The notes under the pieces are model-generated. The model did not search any database, was not told the origin of the DNA, and saw only the letters and a program-made list of their open reading frames with translations. From Planctomycetota bacterium (GTDB lineage: Bacteria; Planctomycetota; UBA8742; UBA2392): a stretch of 64,000 nucleotides of DNA. The position numbers were made by a program, and so were the translations under genes. Positions 1 through 8,060 of this stretch are shown in pieces (within the stretch, counting starts at the first letter, position 1; the number at the start of each line of letters is the position of its first letter). The stretch spans positions 1-64,000 of the forward strand of contig JAGQRH010000006.1 of NCBI GenBank assembly GCA_020425605.1, written 5' to 3'.

Positions 1-24
1 GCGCACAACATAGCACTGCTTTTG

Positions 25-69
25 CGTCGCCGGATCCAGCAACCCCCAAACCCGCTTGAAATGTATGCT
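25..69 (+). repeat. Dispersed repeat copy 1 (CGTCGCCGGATC / CAAAC..GCTTGRAAT)
   Basis: Positions 25-36 read CGTCGCCGGATC, identical to 20820-20831. Both are followed by CCCCAAAC, two variable bases, GCTTG, one variable base and AAT. A third copy of the second half lies at 4528-4553. All three copies are intergenic and inside the island. The remainder of the first 165 bases holds nothing I can support. Confidence 0.45.
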
Positions 70-165
70 TTCAACGGCGCAGACTGAACCCCTTCTCTTT
101 TTGCAGGAATCACGAGCTGGCGACCTCTGGCCGGCTGGGATTACCGAATGTGCGAGACGCGGAAA

Positions 166-1101
166 TCAATCTTCGTCACTAAGCATACGGAAGGACACTT
201 TGATGAGGTCGGACTTCTCGACGCGCTCAAAAGACAGCGCAGCACGTCCATTTCCGACGTCGAGCGGCCCGTGTTCTTCGATTCTTGCGATGGGTCCAGC
301 GGCCGCCGTGCCTATGTAGTCGTAGGCCGACAGTAGCGGCAACTCCTTCTCGGTGATCCAGAGTTCGCACTCGATGATGACCTGCCGTACAGCGACTTCT
401 CGCTTACCCACCTGCATCCAGAGCGGGTCTTCTTTCGGGACATCGACCTTCAGTTTGATCGTCTTTCGTTTGCCATCACGAACGATGCCGTCGTAGAGAC
501 CTATGTTCCCGCGTATGAGTGCATGGAAAACTTCATCGATTGTGAGCAGGTCTTTGCGGAGGTCTGAGCGCAACAGCCGCGTATCCAGTTCGGCGGCCTC
601 CAGAATGGACTTGGCCTCGGTCGCGACGTCGGGCGGTGTATCTTCGTCCACGACGAGGAAGGCGGAGATCAGCTGGCGGTCGTGAATAACCGCAGTGCCG
701 CGTGCGATACGCAGCCACTTTTCAACGTCGATGTCATCTAGCTTGCGAAGCTCGCGCAGCTCGATGTGCCGACTTTCTGCGTACTTCCGAGCGTCATCGG
801 TGAATCCGGTTGTGGACACCGCCGTCACCTTGCTGAATCCGTACTTCTCCCGTCGGCCATAGAGTTGCTCAATCCACGCGCCAGGTGCGGCACCTTCGCT
901 AGGGCGATCCCTACACTCTATCAGCCAGGTAAAAGACGCAGTGCCGACCCCGCCCGTGATAATGACGTCGAACTCTGCAATCTGCTTGCCGTTGTCGTCG
1001 AACAGCTTCTTGTTTGTCTCCACCGACCATCCATCGATCTTGAGGACTCGACGCTCGACCGAAGCCACAAATCGTTCCAACTTTTTGCCGTCGTTTGTCA
1101 T
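166..1101 (-). CDS. Restriction-endonuclease-like (PD-(D/E)XK, Mrr-type) protein
   Basis: 311 residues, ATG at 1101 chosen because GGAGG sits nine bases upstream; the longer reading frame (to 1182) lacks such a site. The N-terminal 130 residues look like an Mrr/endonuclease-like domain: an IAEFDVII strand with Asp45, then TWLIECRDR with Glu62, then an alpha-helical stretch with a Gln (AWIEQLYGRREKYG) and a TAVSTTGFTDDA strand. The second acidic strand reads E-C-R where active family members usually have E-x-K, so catalysis is uncertain. The C-terminal 180 residues are unassigned. It is transcribed leftward and divergent from the next gene. Probably an orphan defence nuclease; fold call fairly firm, activity not. 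Confidence 0.6.
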   Translation of the reverse strand: MTNDGKKLERFVASVERRVLKIDGWSVETNKKLFDDNGKQIAEFDVIITGGVGTASFTWLIECRDRPSEGAAPGAWIEQLYGRREKYGFSKVTAVSTTGFTDDARKYAESRHIELRELRKLDDIDVEKWLRIARGTAVIHDRQLISAFLVVDEDTPPDVATEAKSILEAAELDTRLLRSDLRKDLLTIDEVFHALIRGNIGLYDGIVRDGKRKTIKLKVDVPKEDPLWMQVGKREVAVRQVIIECELWITEKELPLLSAYDYIGTAAAGPIARIEEHGPLDVGNGRAALSFERVEKSDLIKVSFRMLSDED

Positions 1102-1289
1102 GCAGCTAACCTCCGGCACAATTCTACTTCGCTGCCCGTCGGGCACGGCAAACAAAGGGAAGCGCGTCAGCATCAGTGCCATCCCACCATTTCGTTTGCG
1201 GTCGAGGCCGTCGAGTTGTTATAGGTCGTGGAAGCGAAATGCGGCTAGAATGGCTCGCGCAGCGACACCGCTGTGAGCTGAGGTGCATG

Positions 1290-2099
1290 ATGCCCGACAC
1301 CCCTGAAGAAGAGTCGACCGACGTAGGCGCGATGATTCAGTTGGCAGGAGCTGGCGCATCCGGTCTAGCTTCCCTGGCTTTGCAGGACCCGATTCACGCG
1401 GCTTGGGCAATTGTAGGCCTGGTCGCATTCTCAGGCTTCGGGCAGATGCTATCGGCGGGCCGAGCGAATAAACTGAAAGACCGGATCGAAAAGGAGGTAG
1501 GCGCAGTTCGCGATGACCTCAACGCGGTCGCCGACAAGTTGGATGAGGAGTACTTGAGATCTGATGAAGCCTGCCGCCTCGCCGGACAGTGGTGGAAAAC
1601 AGTCATCCAAGAGCACAGACAGGCTAAGCTCGACGCTGCGCGACAGGTTTTGGTAGGCAATTTCAGTGCCGGCGAGTCGGAGGCTTTTGAGAACGACGAG
1701 CTGTTTTTCCGAACGCTGGACGCTTTGAACGAGTCACATCTAGAGCTGTTGCGCAACATGCACCCGAACAAGCACCATGTAACCTATGAGTTCCAGGACC
1801 AGATGGGGTACGTCCGACCGCTTGTCGAGCACCTGCACCGCCAAGGGTTGGTCGACTACGTGCCCGAAGGCGTGGCTGTACGCCGGATAGGAGGTGGTCC
1901 ATTCAACAGCAGCCCTAGTCAGCGTGAGATAAACGAAGCAATAGAAAAGGCCATTCGTAGCGCCACTGAGCCTGTCGGCAAGTTCAAACTGTCGTCGTTT
2001 GGCGTAGCGTTTACCGACCGGATTGATCCGAGCAGGCTGTCCATGCCTGACCGCCGATTCTATCCAGCACGGCCTCGACCCTCCACAGACGACGAATGA
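1290..2099 (+). CDS. Membrane-anchored coiled-coil protein, unknown function
   Basis: 269 residues from the ATG at 1290, with a weak GAGGTG upstream; a second ATG at 1287 is equally possible. I do not recognise the family. After an acidic N-terminus there is a hydrophobic segment at about residues 34-56, then a charged helix at 60-90 with coiled-coil character (KLKDRIEKEV, LNAVADKLDEEYLR), then a soluble helical domain. The fold could be a winged helix near residues 155-200 (ELLRNMHPN, LHRQGLVDYV), as seen in membrane-tethered accessory proteins of defence loci. It diverges from the endonuclease-like gene at 166-1101, and the two may be partners; that is only a context guess. Confidence 0.5.
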   Translation: MPDTPEEESTDVGAMIQLAGAGASGLASLALQDPIHAAWAIVGLVAFSGFGQMLSAGRANKLKDRIEKEVGAVRDDLNAVADKLDEEYLRSDEACRLAGQWWKTVIQEHRQAKLDAARQVLVGNFSAGESEAFENDELFFRTLDALNESHLELLRNMHPNKHHVTYEFQDQMGYVRPLVEHLHRQGLVDYVPEGVAVRRIGGGPFNSSPSQREINEAIEKAIRSATEPVGKFKLSSFGVAFTDRIDPSRLSMPDRRFYPARPRPSTDDE

Positions 2100-2266
2100 T
2101 CCGGCCTTGGGAACTCTGGTGGGCGGTGCTGCGCCTGCCGTACGACGCATACCGCCACTGGACGCCTGCCCGCAGGGCGGCGAACGGCTGCGGTTTGAGC
2201 TGGGGAAGGCGACGGAAGTCCCGAGCGGCAGAATATGGCTGATCGCTCAATCTTGCGGGGAGGCGC

Positions 2267-2866
2267 ATGCTGACCGGATGGAGTACAGCAAAGGAACTGG
2301 TCTGGCTTGAACCGGATGTTTGGGCCGACACGTTGGGGAGACACACGGTGAGGTCCGCGTCGCTAGCGGTACGAGCCAACATCCGTAGCGCAAGCTCGCA
2401 TGGTTTGTCGGTGACAAGAACGCTTTCCAGTAAGCCGGGCCTGTATGAGCTTGGCCTCCGCGTGCCGGGCACGCAGGAAGAACGCTTTGTATATCTTGGC
2501 AGCGCAGCGAAGTTGTCATCGAGGGTGCCGGCCTATCTGCGCGGCGCACACATCCGTGCTCTTGTAGACTGGCATCTCGCATGGGGCTGGCACATTGTTG
2601 TCCATGTGAAGAAGTGCTCGTCCGCTCAAGCGGCACAGAGACGCGAGTCGGACGAGCTGGACGTCACGAACTACGAGTGGAATACTCGCCAGAGCGACCC
2701 GGAACTGGTGCTTTACCCGGCTCGCTTTCATCCCGACTGGCGGGACACCAGCGCATCTCGCAAGCGACAGCTGGAGATAGTCCGGGCCTGGCTGGGGCAA
2801 GACCGCAAGCTGCGTACACGCCGGTTGCCAGCAATTCGAATCGCGAAGTCGTGGCCAGGGACGTAG
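2267..2866 (+). CDS. GIY-YIG-like domain protein
   Basis: 199 residues; the start is supported by GGGGAGG five bases before the ATG. Residues 58-61 (GLYE) and 75-78 (VYLG) match the two strands that name the GIY-YIG fold, followed by a helix with Arg86 (KLSSRV). The spacing between the two strands is compact and normal. A conserved C-terminal catalytic Glu is not obvious. The C-terminal 40 residues are very basic (RKLRTRRLPAIR), which would suit nucleic-acid binding. It lies convergent with the SIR2-like gene. It may be a small nuclease or a degenerate relative; this is a motif-level assignment only. Confidence 0.45.
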   Translation: MLTGWSTAKELVWLEPDVWADTLGRHTVRSASLAVRANIRSASSHGLSVTRTLSSKPGLYELGLRVPGTQEERFVYLGSAAKLSSRVPAYLRGAHIRALVDWHLAWGWHIVVHVKKCSSAQAAQRRESDELDVTNYEWNTRQSDPELVLYPARFHPDWRDTSASRKRQLEIVRAWLGQDRKLRTRRLPAIRIAKSWPGT

Positions 2867-2916
2867 GTGGGCTCTTCCAGCATGGCGGGGGTCGCCGCGC
2901 TGCGCATTGCTGCCGA

Positions 2917-3987
2917 CTATCTTCGCCAAATGCCCGTCGGTAATTCGACAAAATCCTTCCAGTGCTTAAGGCGTATCACGGCAGTGCCGCCCGGACCGTC
3001 GTCAATGGTCCTTACGATGCGTTGTGCGGCACTGTCGTCAGGGTTTACGACCACCAGCATCTCCAAGCATCCTGATGCGGCTTGCCTGGCTGCACGGAAC
3101 ATTACTTGCGCACTTAGGTCGGTGGTCGGCATTGAATAGCCAATAACCACCATACTTCGAGCATCGCGAATCGCCTGTAGGGCTTGGTGCCAGATGCGTT
3201 TGAACGGTTGATCGTCAGTTTGCTTGTTCCACTCTGGCGGGATTAATTTCGGGCGCCGGACGTCTGAGTAGTTGTGGTGGGACAGTCGAATCGGTGCCTT
3301 CTTGTCCTTTCGGTCTAGCCAGTTCAACGACCCGTGCAGTTTCAACAACTTCAACGAGTTGGTGGGTGCATCGCGACCCTCCCCTGGTGTCCACCTCTCC
3401 CATTCCTCAGTATCCGTGCCATAGCCCTGTTTGGCACTCCAGGCCTGCGAGACTCGTGCGAGTGCATAGTCTATCAGGCAGTCGTAGTTGAAGCTGATGA
3501 TGGTGTCGGCGGCGGCGAGCCCTGCACCGCCATGCTTGCTTGGCTTCGCCAGCCACAGGTGGTTCTTGCAGTGGTAGAACGCGTCATTGCCTTTCCCTGG
3601 GTTCGGCCTACAGAGCGCGCTTCCCAACTGGAGGGCCACCGCCGCCAGCAACCTTGAACGAACCCTGCTGGGCTTTGTTTCGTTGATCAGAAACTTCGTA
3701 GGAGCGCCTTCTAGGGCCTGGGCGGCCTCAACGAACGTAAACATCTCTTCAAGTGTTGGGTAAACCGATCCTTTTGCGACCCAACGAGCGTCTGCCGTTA
3801 CCGTATCAACCAACTGTCTGTGGTCCGGCTCGCCTATCTCTTGCAGGCGGTCAAAGAAATCACCATCTAGCGCGGGGAGTGGCGCTCCGGCATGGCGCGC
3901 TGGTAATGGTCTGCCGTTCTGGTGCGGCCCGCGAAAGTCTGCCCCCCGAGTTGCTCCAGCACCCAGGACAATTACAGTTCCGCCCAT
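2917..3987 (-). CDS. SIR2-like domain protein, probable anti-phage NADase
   Basis: 356 residues with GGAGG six bases before the ATG. Three hallmarks of the SIR2 NAD-binding fold are visible: the glycine-rich loop GAGATRGA at residues 9-16, ISFNYD at 164-169, and KLHGSLNW at 216-223 with the candidate catalytic His218. Near the C-terminus IGYSMPTTD (282-290) completes the Rossmann-like core. Family members of this SIR2-like type occur in defence systems such as Thoeris and SIR2-associated Argonautes, where they deplete NAD+ on infection. No partner (TIR, pAgo or HerA) is adjacent, so it may act alone or be an orphan. Function is inferred from the fold and the island setting. Confidence 0.7.
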   Translation of the reverse strand: MGGTVIVLGAGATRGADFRGPHQNGRPLPARHAGAPLPALDGDFFDRLQEIGEPDHRQLVDTVTADARWVAKGSVYPTLEEMFTFVEAAQALEGAPTKFLINETKPSRVRSRLLAAVALQLGSALCRPNPGKGNDAFYHCKNHLWLAKPSKHGGAGLAAADTIISFNYDCLIDYALARVSQAWSAKQGYGTDTEEWERWTPGEGRDAPTNSLKLLKLHGSLNWLDRKDKKAPIRLSHHNYSDVRRPKLIPPEWNKQTDDQPFKRIWHQALQAIRDARSMVVIGYSMPTTDLSAQVMFRAARQAASGCLEMLVVVNPDDSAAQRIVRTIDDGPGGTAVIRLKHWKDFVELPTGIWRR

Positions 3988-4201
3988 GAAGGCCTCCGCG
4001 TTAGACTGATTGCTACATCACACCTCGGGTACGAGCTACGCGAAACCAAGCGGTGGCCAGAAACGTCTGGTCCGCTTGTTGTCGGAGAGCAGCCACATCG
4101 GCACCACCGATATCCGCCATCGTGCTTCACCGGCTGATCCGGCGTGCGGTCACGCACCAGGCGCTCACTTCGGACGACCTTGAGCCGGGCGTTCGGGTGT
4201 G

Positions 4202-4233
4202 CGGCAGGCGAGGCGATTGCACCCCGCCTGCCG
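4202..4233 (-). terminator. Hairpin just after the 49-residue ORF
   Basis: CGGCAGGCG (4202-4210) pairs with CGCCTGCCG (4225-4233), nine perfect base pairs with a 14-base loop, starting 11 bases after the stop codon of the leftward small gene. There is no U-run, so termination is uncertain. The stretch between here and the SIR2 start at 3987 holds no convincing gene. Confidence 0.35.
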
Positions 4234-4243
4234 TTGCTGCCGG

Positions 4244-4393
4244 TTAGCGTTTGAGCCACTCGGCAAGCTGCTTGATCACCAATGCTGCGTAGGCTGAACC
4301 TTCGACCGGCTCACTGGCGACGAACGCCAGGGCCGCGAGGAGGCAGTATGCAGACACGGCTACAAGCACTGGGCACCACGTGGGTATCTCCAT
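4244..4393 (-). CDS. Small single-pass membrane protein (49 residues)
   Basis: A short leftward reading frame of 49 codons with a good ribosome site (AGGAG eight bases before ATG at 4393). The product starts MEIPTWCPVLVAVSAY, has one hydrophobic segment at about residues 8-27 and a short amphipathic tail ending AEWLKR. A hairpin follows the stop. No family recognised. Shape and signals resemble small phage- or plasmid-borne membrane peptides (holin-like or toxin-like), but nothing in the sequence fixes a function. It could be chance, though the combination of ribosome site, TM segment and hairpin argues for a gene. Confidence 0.45.
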   Translation of the reverse strand: MEIPTWCPVLVAVSAYCLLAALAFVASEPVEGSAYAALVIKQLAEWLKR

Positions 4394-4527
4394 GAGCTTG
4401 GCTCCTGTTCTATGGACTCACGGCAACGTCGCCGCTTACCCCTTACATCGGCGTGCGCACATGCCGGATGATTTTCGCACCCGGAGAATGACCACCTTTT
4501 CGAGCCATTTTCAGCCCAAAATGGCCG

Positions 4528-4553
4528 CAAACATGCTTGAAATGTGGGTTTGC
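4528..4553 (+). repeat. Dispersed repeat copy 2, flanked by GCAAAC/GTTTGC
   Basis: The motif CAAACATGCTTGAAAT sits between inverted arms GCAAAC (4528-4533) and GTTTGC (4548-4553). It shares GCTTGAAATGT with the copy near position 54 and CAAACATGCTTG with the copy near 20836. The surrounding gap 4394-4646 holds no gene I can support; 40 bases on, GGCGGT-GAAA-ACCGCC (4588-4603) forms a small hairpin. Confidence 0.4.
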
Positions 4554-4646
4554 AAAACTTTAGGAAAAATTGAAGTTTCTCGGGGTTGGCGGTGAAAACC
4601 GCCCCGGCGCTGCGGGTCTGTCGCGGCCCGCTGTAGCATCGAGCGC

Positions 4647-5138
4647 ATGCCGAACGCGAAGTCAGTCGTCAGCATTGCAGCGTTGTTCCTGTGCGCGTGT
4701 GCAGCAACTGGACCTCTCGCGCCCGCGCACGACGTTGCCCCGGCCGAGGAAGTTGCCGTCACCGACACAGTGCTTGCCGTCCGCGTGATCGACGGCGACA
4801 GGATTGAAGTCGAAGGCGGCGAGCGCGTGCGCCTGCTCTGCATCGACACGCCGGAACGCGGGCAGCCGGGATTCGACGAGTCCAAGGCGTTTCTTCGTGA
4901 ACTGGTTGAAGGTCGCGAAGTCCGCCTGGAAGCTGACCCGGCGCACGATGACCGTGACCGCTTCGGCAGGCTGCTGCGCTATGTCTGGCTGTTCACCGGA
5001 TGGACGGTCGCCGGCTTCAGCAGCGGCGATGATGTGCTTGTCAACGTCGAGATGATCGAACGCGGCTGCTCCAAATACGAAACCAAGTGGGGCGCGTCGT
5101 CGCTCTACGATGCTCGGTTCACAGCGGCCGGCGACTAG
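4647..5138 (+). CDS. Secreted thermonuclease-family (SNase) lipoprotein
   Basis: 163 residues. A short signal peptide ends at a possible lipobox (FLCAC, lipid-anchored Cys18), so the product is likely exported and membrane-tethered. The rest is a staphylococcal-nuclease-like OB fold: VIDGDRIEV, then VRLLCIDTPERGQPGF with the Arg and the Asp and Glu of the canonical active site, then DRDRFGRLLRYVWL holding the second Arg. The last strand and helix (LVNVEMIERGCSKY) also match the family. Such enzymes cut DNA and RNA with calcium. The core catalytic residues appear present. It stands alone on the plus strand; partners are not evident. Confidence 0.75.
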   Translation: MPNAKSVVSIAALFLCACAATGPLAPAHDVAPAEEVAVTDTVLAVRVIDGDRIEVEGGERVRLLCIDTPERGQPGFDESKAFLRELVEGREVRLEADPAHDDRDRFGRLLRYVWLFTGWTVAGFSSGDDVLVNVEMIERGCSKYETKWGASSLYDARFTAAGD

Positions 5139-5266
5139 CTGAGCCGCGCCCTCTGTGCGGGAGTCGGATCGCATTCCTGCACGTCGAATTCACCCTGCTG
5201 CCAGCAGCCGCAATCACCGGCTGGCGGCACGTCACCGCGTCCAGGTTTGAAGAACGTCGTCTGCAT

Positions 5267-5431
5267 TTAGGCGAGGTCGCACATCGTGTGCATGTCCTCA
5301 AGCTCGGCAAAGGCGATGGCTACCCAGTGCCGATCAACGCTCGGCTCTGCGATGTAGTACCAGTTGGGAAGGCCGTGCTTGCCGCAGTCGATGCCGGCGC
5401 GGAGCAAGAAGTACGGCTCGTTGTCGCCCAT
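5267..5431 (-). CDS. Small hypothetical protein (54 residues)
   Basis: A leftward 54-codon frame starting at ATG 5431 and ending TAA at 5267. The product (MGDNEPYFLLRAGIDCG at its start, WYYIAEPSVDRHWVAIAFAE in its middle) has a natural, hydrophilic and aromatic-rich composition. No Shine-Dalgarno is obvious. Its start is only 24 bases from the divergent ATG at 5455. No family recognised. The opposite strand also has an open frame here, whose product is arginine- and alanine-rich and looks like a shadow. Confidence 0.4.
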   Translation of the reverse strand: MGDNEPYFLLRAGIDCGKHGLPNWYYIAEPSVDRHWVAIAFAELEDMHTMCDLA

Positions 5432-5856
5432 GGGCCGAAGTGTAGCATCCCCTCATGTGCAACACGTACTACCTGGAGCACGACGTCGGGGAGGATGGAC
5501 AGCGCAAGCGCAACCCCAACATCACGCAGGCTGAACTCGACCGGCGCTGGGAAGAGCGACGCAAGCGCCAGCAGGACAAGCTAAAACGGCGTGGCCTGTT
5601 CGACGATCCGCCAAAGAAGGGCCGGAACCTCTGGCGGATTCGCCCGCGCACCCTCGGCGTCATCCTGATCAACGACAACGGCACGATTGGCGTCCGCATT
5701 GCCGACGGGCTCGACGAACGACTGCACACCGCGCTCGTCCTACATCGTCTGACCCGTCATGCCCTGCACGCCAAGAACAAGTGCCGGGCTTCGGCAAGCC
5801 TACAGTGTGAACAACACCCCGGGTCTTCCATAGGCACCGTCGCTATACTCGGAGCC

Positions 5857-6627
5857 ATGTTGCCACTCGCGGACACAGGACCAGACGCTGCCCTTAGTGG
5901 GCTTGCCGTTGTTTTCATTCTCCTACTAGTGCTGCTTTACTCAATCCCGGCGATCACACTGCTTCGAAAGGGTCACGTCTCCGGCGGCGTGATCTGCTTC
6001 ATCTTGGCCATGTTGTTGCTTCTCGCCGCCATTGGCGGGTTCATGCTTCCGGCCTCCGAATACCGGGGAGGAGGCGAACAGTGGTTCTTCTATGGCGGCG
6101 GCTTCATGTGGACGCTGCTCCTGATCTGGGCGGCAGGCGCCCCGGACCTGAAGTACCGACGAGCACAACAGCACGTCGTGGATGAGCTTCGAAACCAAGT
6201 ACGCTGGATTGAGCGGCGCCTCGGGGGCGTCGTGGCGCTGGAGCAGCGCGTCGGCAGCCTCGAACAGTATAGCGCTCAGACTACCTCCGATATGATCGAC
6301 GGCACACCGCACCCGTACTCGCCTGAGGTTGTGCCGACGCCTGCTGCCATCGGTCAAGACGAGCCGACGCCGGTCATGCCGATGGAGCCTGTTGAGGAGT
6401 CGCCCGAGCGTCGAAACGTGGCGCCCGCGTCACCGGCAGCCGATGACCCGGACGCGACTCCCCTGGCGCCCCAGACGCCGGTAGAGGGCGACGTACCCGT
6501 TGAGGTGAAAGTGCGGTGCAGGAAGTGTCGAAAGAAGTTCAGCGGGCTTGCGCGTAGCATCAACGCCCTAGCGGCATGCCCCCGATGCAAGGCGTCGCCG
6601 TTCGAGTTCGAGTCGCTATCACAATGA
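5857..6627 (+). CDS. Membrane protein with C-terminal zinc ribbon
   Basis: 256 residues from the ATG at 5857 (GGAG just upstream). The same frame stays open back to ATG 5455, but residues between look partly non-coding, so I favour the later start; the segment 5455-5780 could be a separate or decayed gene beginning MCNTYYLEHDVGEDG. The product has three hydrophobic segments in its first 95 residues, a coiled-coil stretch (VDELRNQVRWIERRLGG), a long Pro/Glu-rich linker and a terminal zinc ribbon with CRKC and CPRC pairs. It faces, tail to tail, a protein with the reverse layout (6742-7440). Role unknown; a sensor or scaffold is possible. Confidence 0.6.
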   Translation: MLPLADTGPDAALSGLAVVFILLLVLLYSIPAITLLRKGHVSGGVICFILAMLLLLAAIGGFMLPASEYRGGGEQWFFYGGGFMWTLLLIWAAGAPDLKYRRAQQHVVDELRNQVRWIERRLGGVVALEQRVGSLEQYSAQTTSDMIDGTPHPYSPEVVPTPAAIGQDEPTPVMPMEPVEESPERRNVAPASPAADDPDATPLAPQTPVEGDVPVEVKVRCRKCRKKFSGLARSINALAACPRCKASPFEFESLSQ

Positions 6628-6741
6628 ATGCTGCTGAACGGCACCCGCCCCGTACTCGCAGCCCAGTCCTTCTGCTCACGAGTATGCGTTGCCTATTGGA
6701 TGTAACACCGGTTGACGTAGCAGATTGGTCTCGCTGGTCCG

Positions 6742-7440
6742 CTACACCGGCTCGCAATGTCGCCATGCGTCGACCTCGCTCTTCAGCTGGCCGATGTCGG
6801 CGTCCCAACTCTTCACGCTGGACTGGATCAGCGCGCCAACGACGGCCGCGACGATGAGTATCAGGACAGCGGCTGCGGCGATGATCGACAGGGTCCCGCT
6901 CTTCTTCGGGTCTATCTCGCTGGCGGCAGCTAGAAAGAAGATGAGCGCGGTGACGGCCGCCGCGATTACGACGACGATCCACAGGCTCATGTGGAGGTTC
7001 GCTTTCCTTCGTTGGGACTGATGATGTTGGAGCTGTCCTGTCAACTTCTGCATCTTGGCGGCCCACCGCTCATGCGCGCCTTGGTTGTGTTGCACGAGTA
7101 CTGCCACACCGTCCGCCGCCTTCTGGGAATGCTGTTCGATCCTGTCCAAACCCGCTTGCAGCAAAGTGAGCGAGCGAACCGACCCGGTCTCGACCAGCTG
7201 CAGCCGGCTGTTGCAGTATCTGCACGTCACGCGCTGCATGCCTTCTGGCACGTCCAGATCGGCCCCGCACTTCGGGCAGTTCAGGGGAACGACAGTCACC
7301 TGCGGCGCAGCTGAAACGGTCGTCTCGATGGCTTCGCCCGTGAAGGTGGACTCGCACACGTCGCAGCGAAACTGCCCTGCGGACAGGGCGACGACAAACG
7401 CGTTGCTTCCGCAGGCTGGGCATGGCGGTTGGGTGGTCAT
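6742..7440 (-). CDS. Double zinc-ribbon membrane protein
   Basis: 232 residues from ATG 7440, chosen because GGGGAGA lies seven bases upstream; the longer frame to 7797 is not supported. Two zinc ribbons open the protein: CPACGS with CDVCES, then CPKCGA with CRYCNS. A helical coiled segment follows, with two TM helices near residues 155-175 and 185-208. The C-terminus (DADIGQLKSEVDAW) is amphipathic. It is convergent with the zinc-ribbon membrane protein at 5857-6627, which has TM helices first and ribbon last. No family named. Likely a cytoplasm-facing membrane protein of unknown role. Confidence 0.65.
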   Translation of the reverse strand: MTTQPPCPACGSNAFVVALSAGQFRCDVCESTFTGEAIETTVSAAPQVTVVPLNCPKCGADLDVPEGMQRVTCRYCNSRLQLVETGSVRSLTLLQAGLDRIEQHSQKAADGVAVLVQHNQGAHERWAAKMQKLTGQLQHHQSQRRKANLHMSLWIVVVIAAAVTALIFFLAAASEIDPKKSGTLSIIAAAAVLILIVAAVVGALIQSSVKSWDADIGQLKSEVDAWRHCEPV

Positions 7441-8060
7441 GGTCGGTCTCCCCGTGCCGTAACCGGGTAGCCCGAAGAAGGGAGGAGCGACCCGGCGCCG
7501 CTCTCCTCGGGCCTCGCCAGAGGCCCTCACAGATACAGACATCCAGATCGCCCAAAGTGGGGCGCCTGTGATGTCCGCGATCTGTGAGATCCGACCTGGC
7601 GAGTTCGAGAAGGCGCAGACTAGGCGCAGTTGTTTTGACCGGGCTTCCCCGGCGGATGCAGTTCTCCGTTCGTACGGCCCGTAGCTGGCCGGGCCAAGGT
7701 TGAAGATTCTAGCAGCGGGAAAGACTTCCACGCGACGGAAAGTGACAGGCTCTAGTTTGTCCTCAAGCGTCCACGGTGCCGAGAATCGAGCTGCCATTCA
7801 GTCCACTCGGTGCGGCGTGGCATGGCGCTCCGATGGGTGTCGTGACGACAGACTCTGCCGTCAGCTGAGCCTGGTATCGGGCGCCTACACGCGAAGAGAG
7901 GAACGTCGAGTAGTCGGTGTTCGCGCCTCAGGGTGCTTCTCGGCTCCGGCAGCCGGCAAGCGTTACGTGTCCGAGTAAGTCTCTTGGTGGAGTGACGTGA
8001 TGACGGGAATGACAGGAAGGAAGTAGCGGAGTGTTGTTACAGTGCACGACAAGACGCATG
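7441..8060. other. 620-base gap without a supported gene
   Basis: Short open frames on both strands here have shadow-like Arg/Ser-rich products and no ribosome sites. One perfect hairpin, GGGCCTC-gcca-GAGGCCC, lies at 7509-7526, upstream of the zinc-ribbon gene on the minus strand. The right part is downstream of the helicase stop and may hold the 3' end of the phosphorothioation operon transcript. Confidence 0.4.

Noticed and set aside
3972..4259. 95-codon leftward frame upstream of the SIR2 gene
   Set aside because: Arg/Ser-rich, spans the SIR2 ribosome site and start in another frame, and has no signal of its own.
3990..4260. Possible integron attC near the SIR2 gene (GTTAGAC at 4001)
   Set aside because: One core-like heptamer is seen, but the matching second core (RYYYAAC/GTTRRRY pair) and an attC fold are absent, and no integron integrase is in view.
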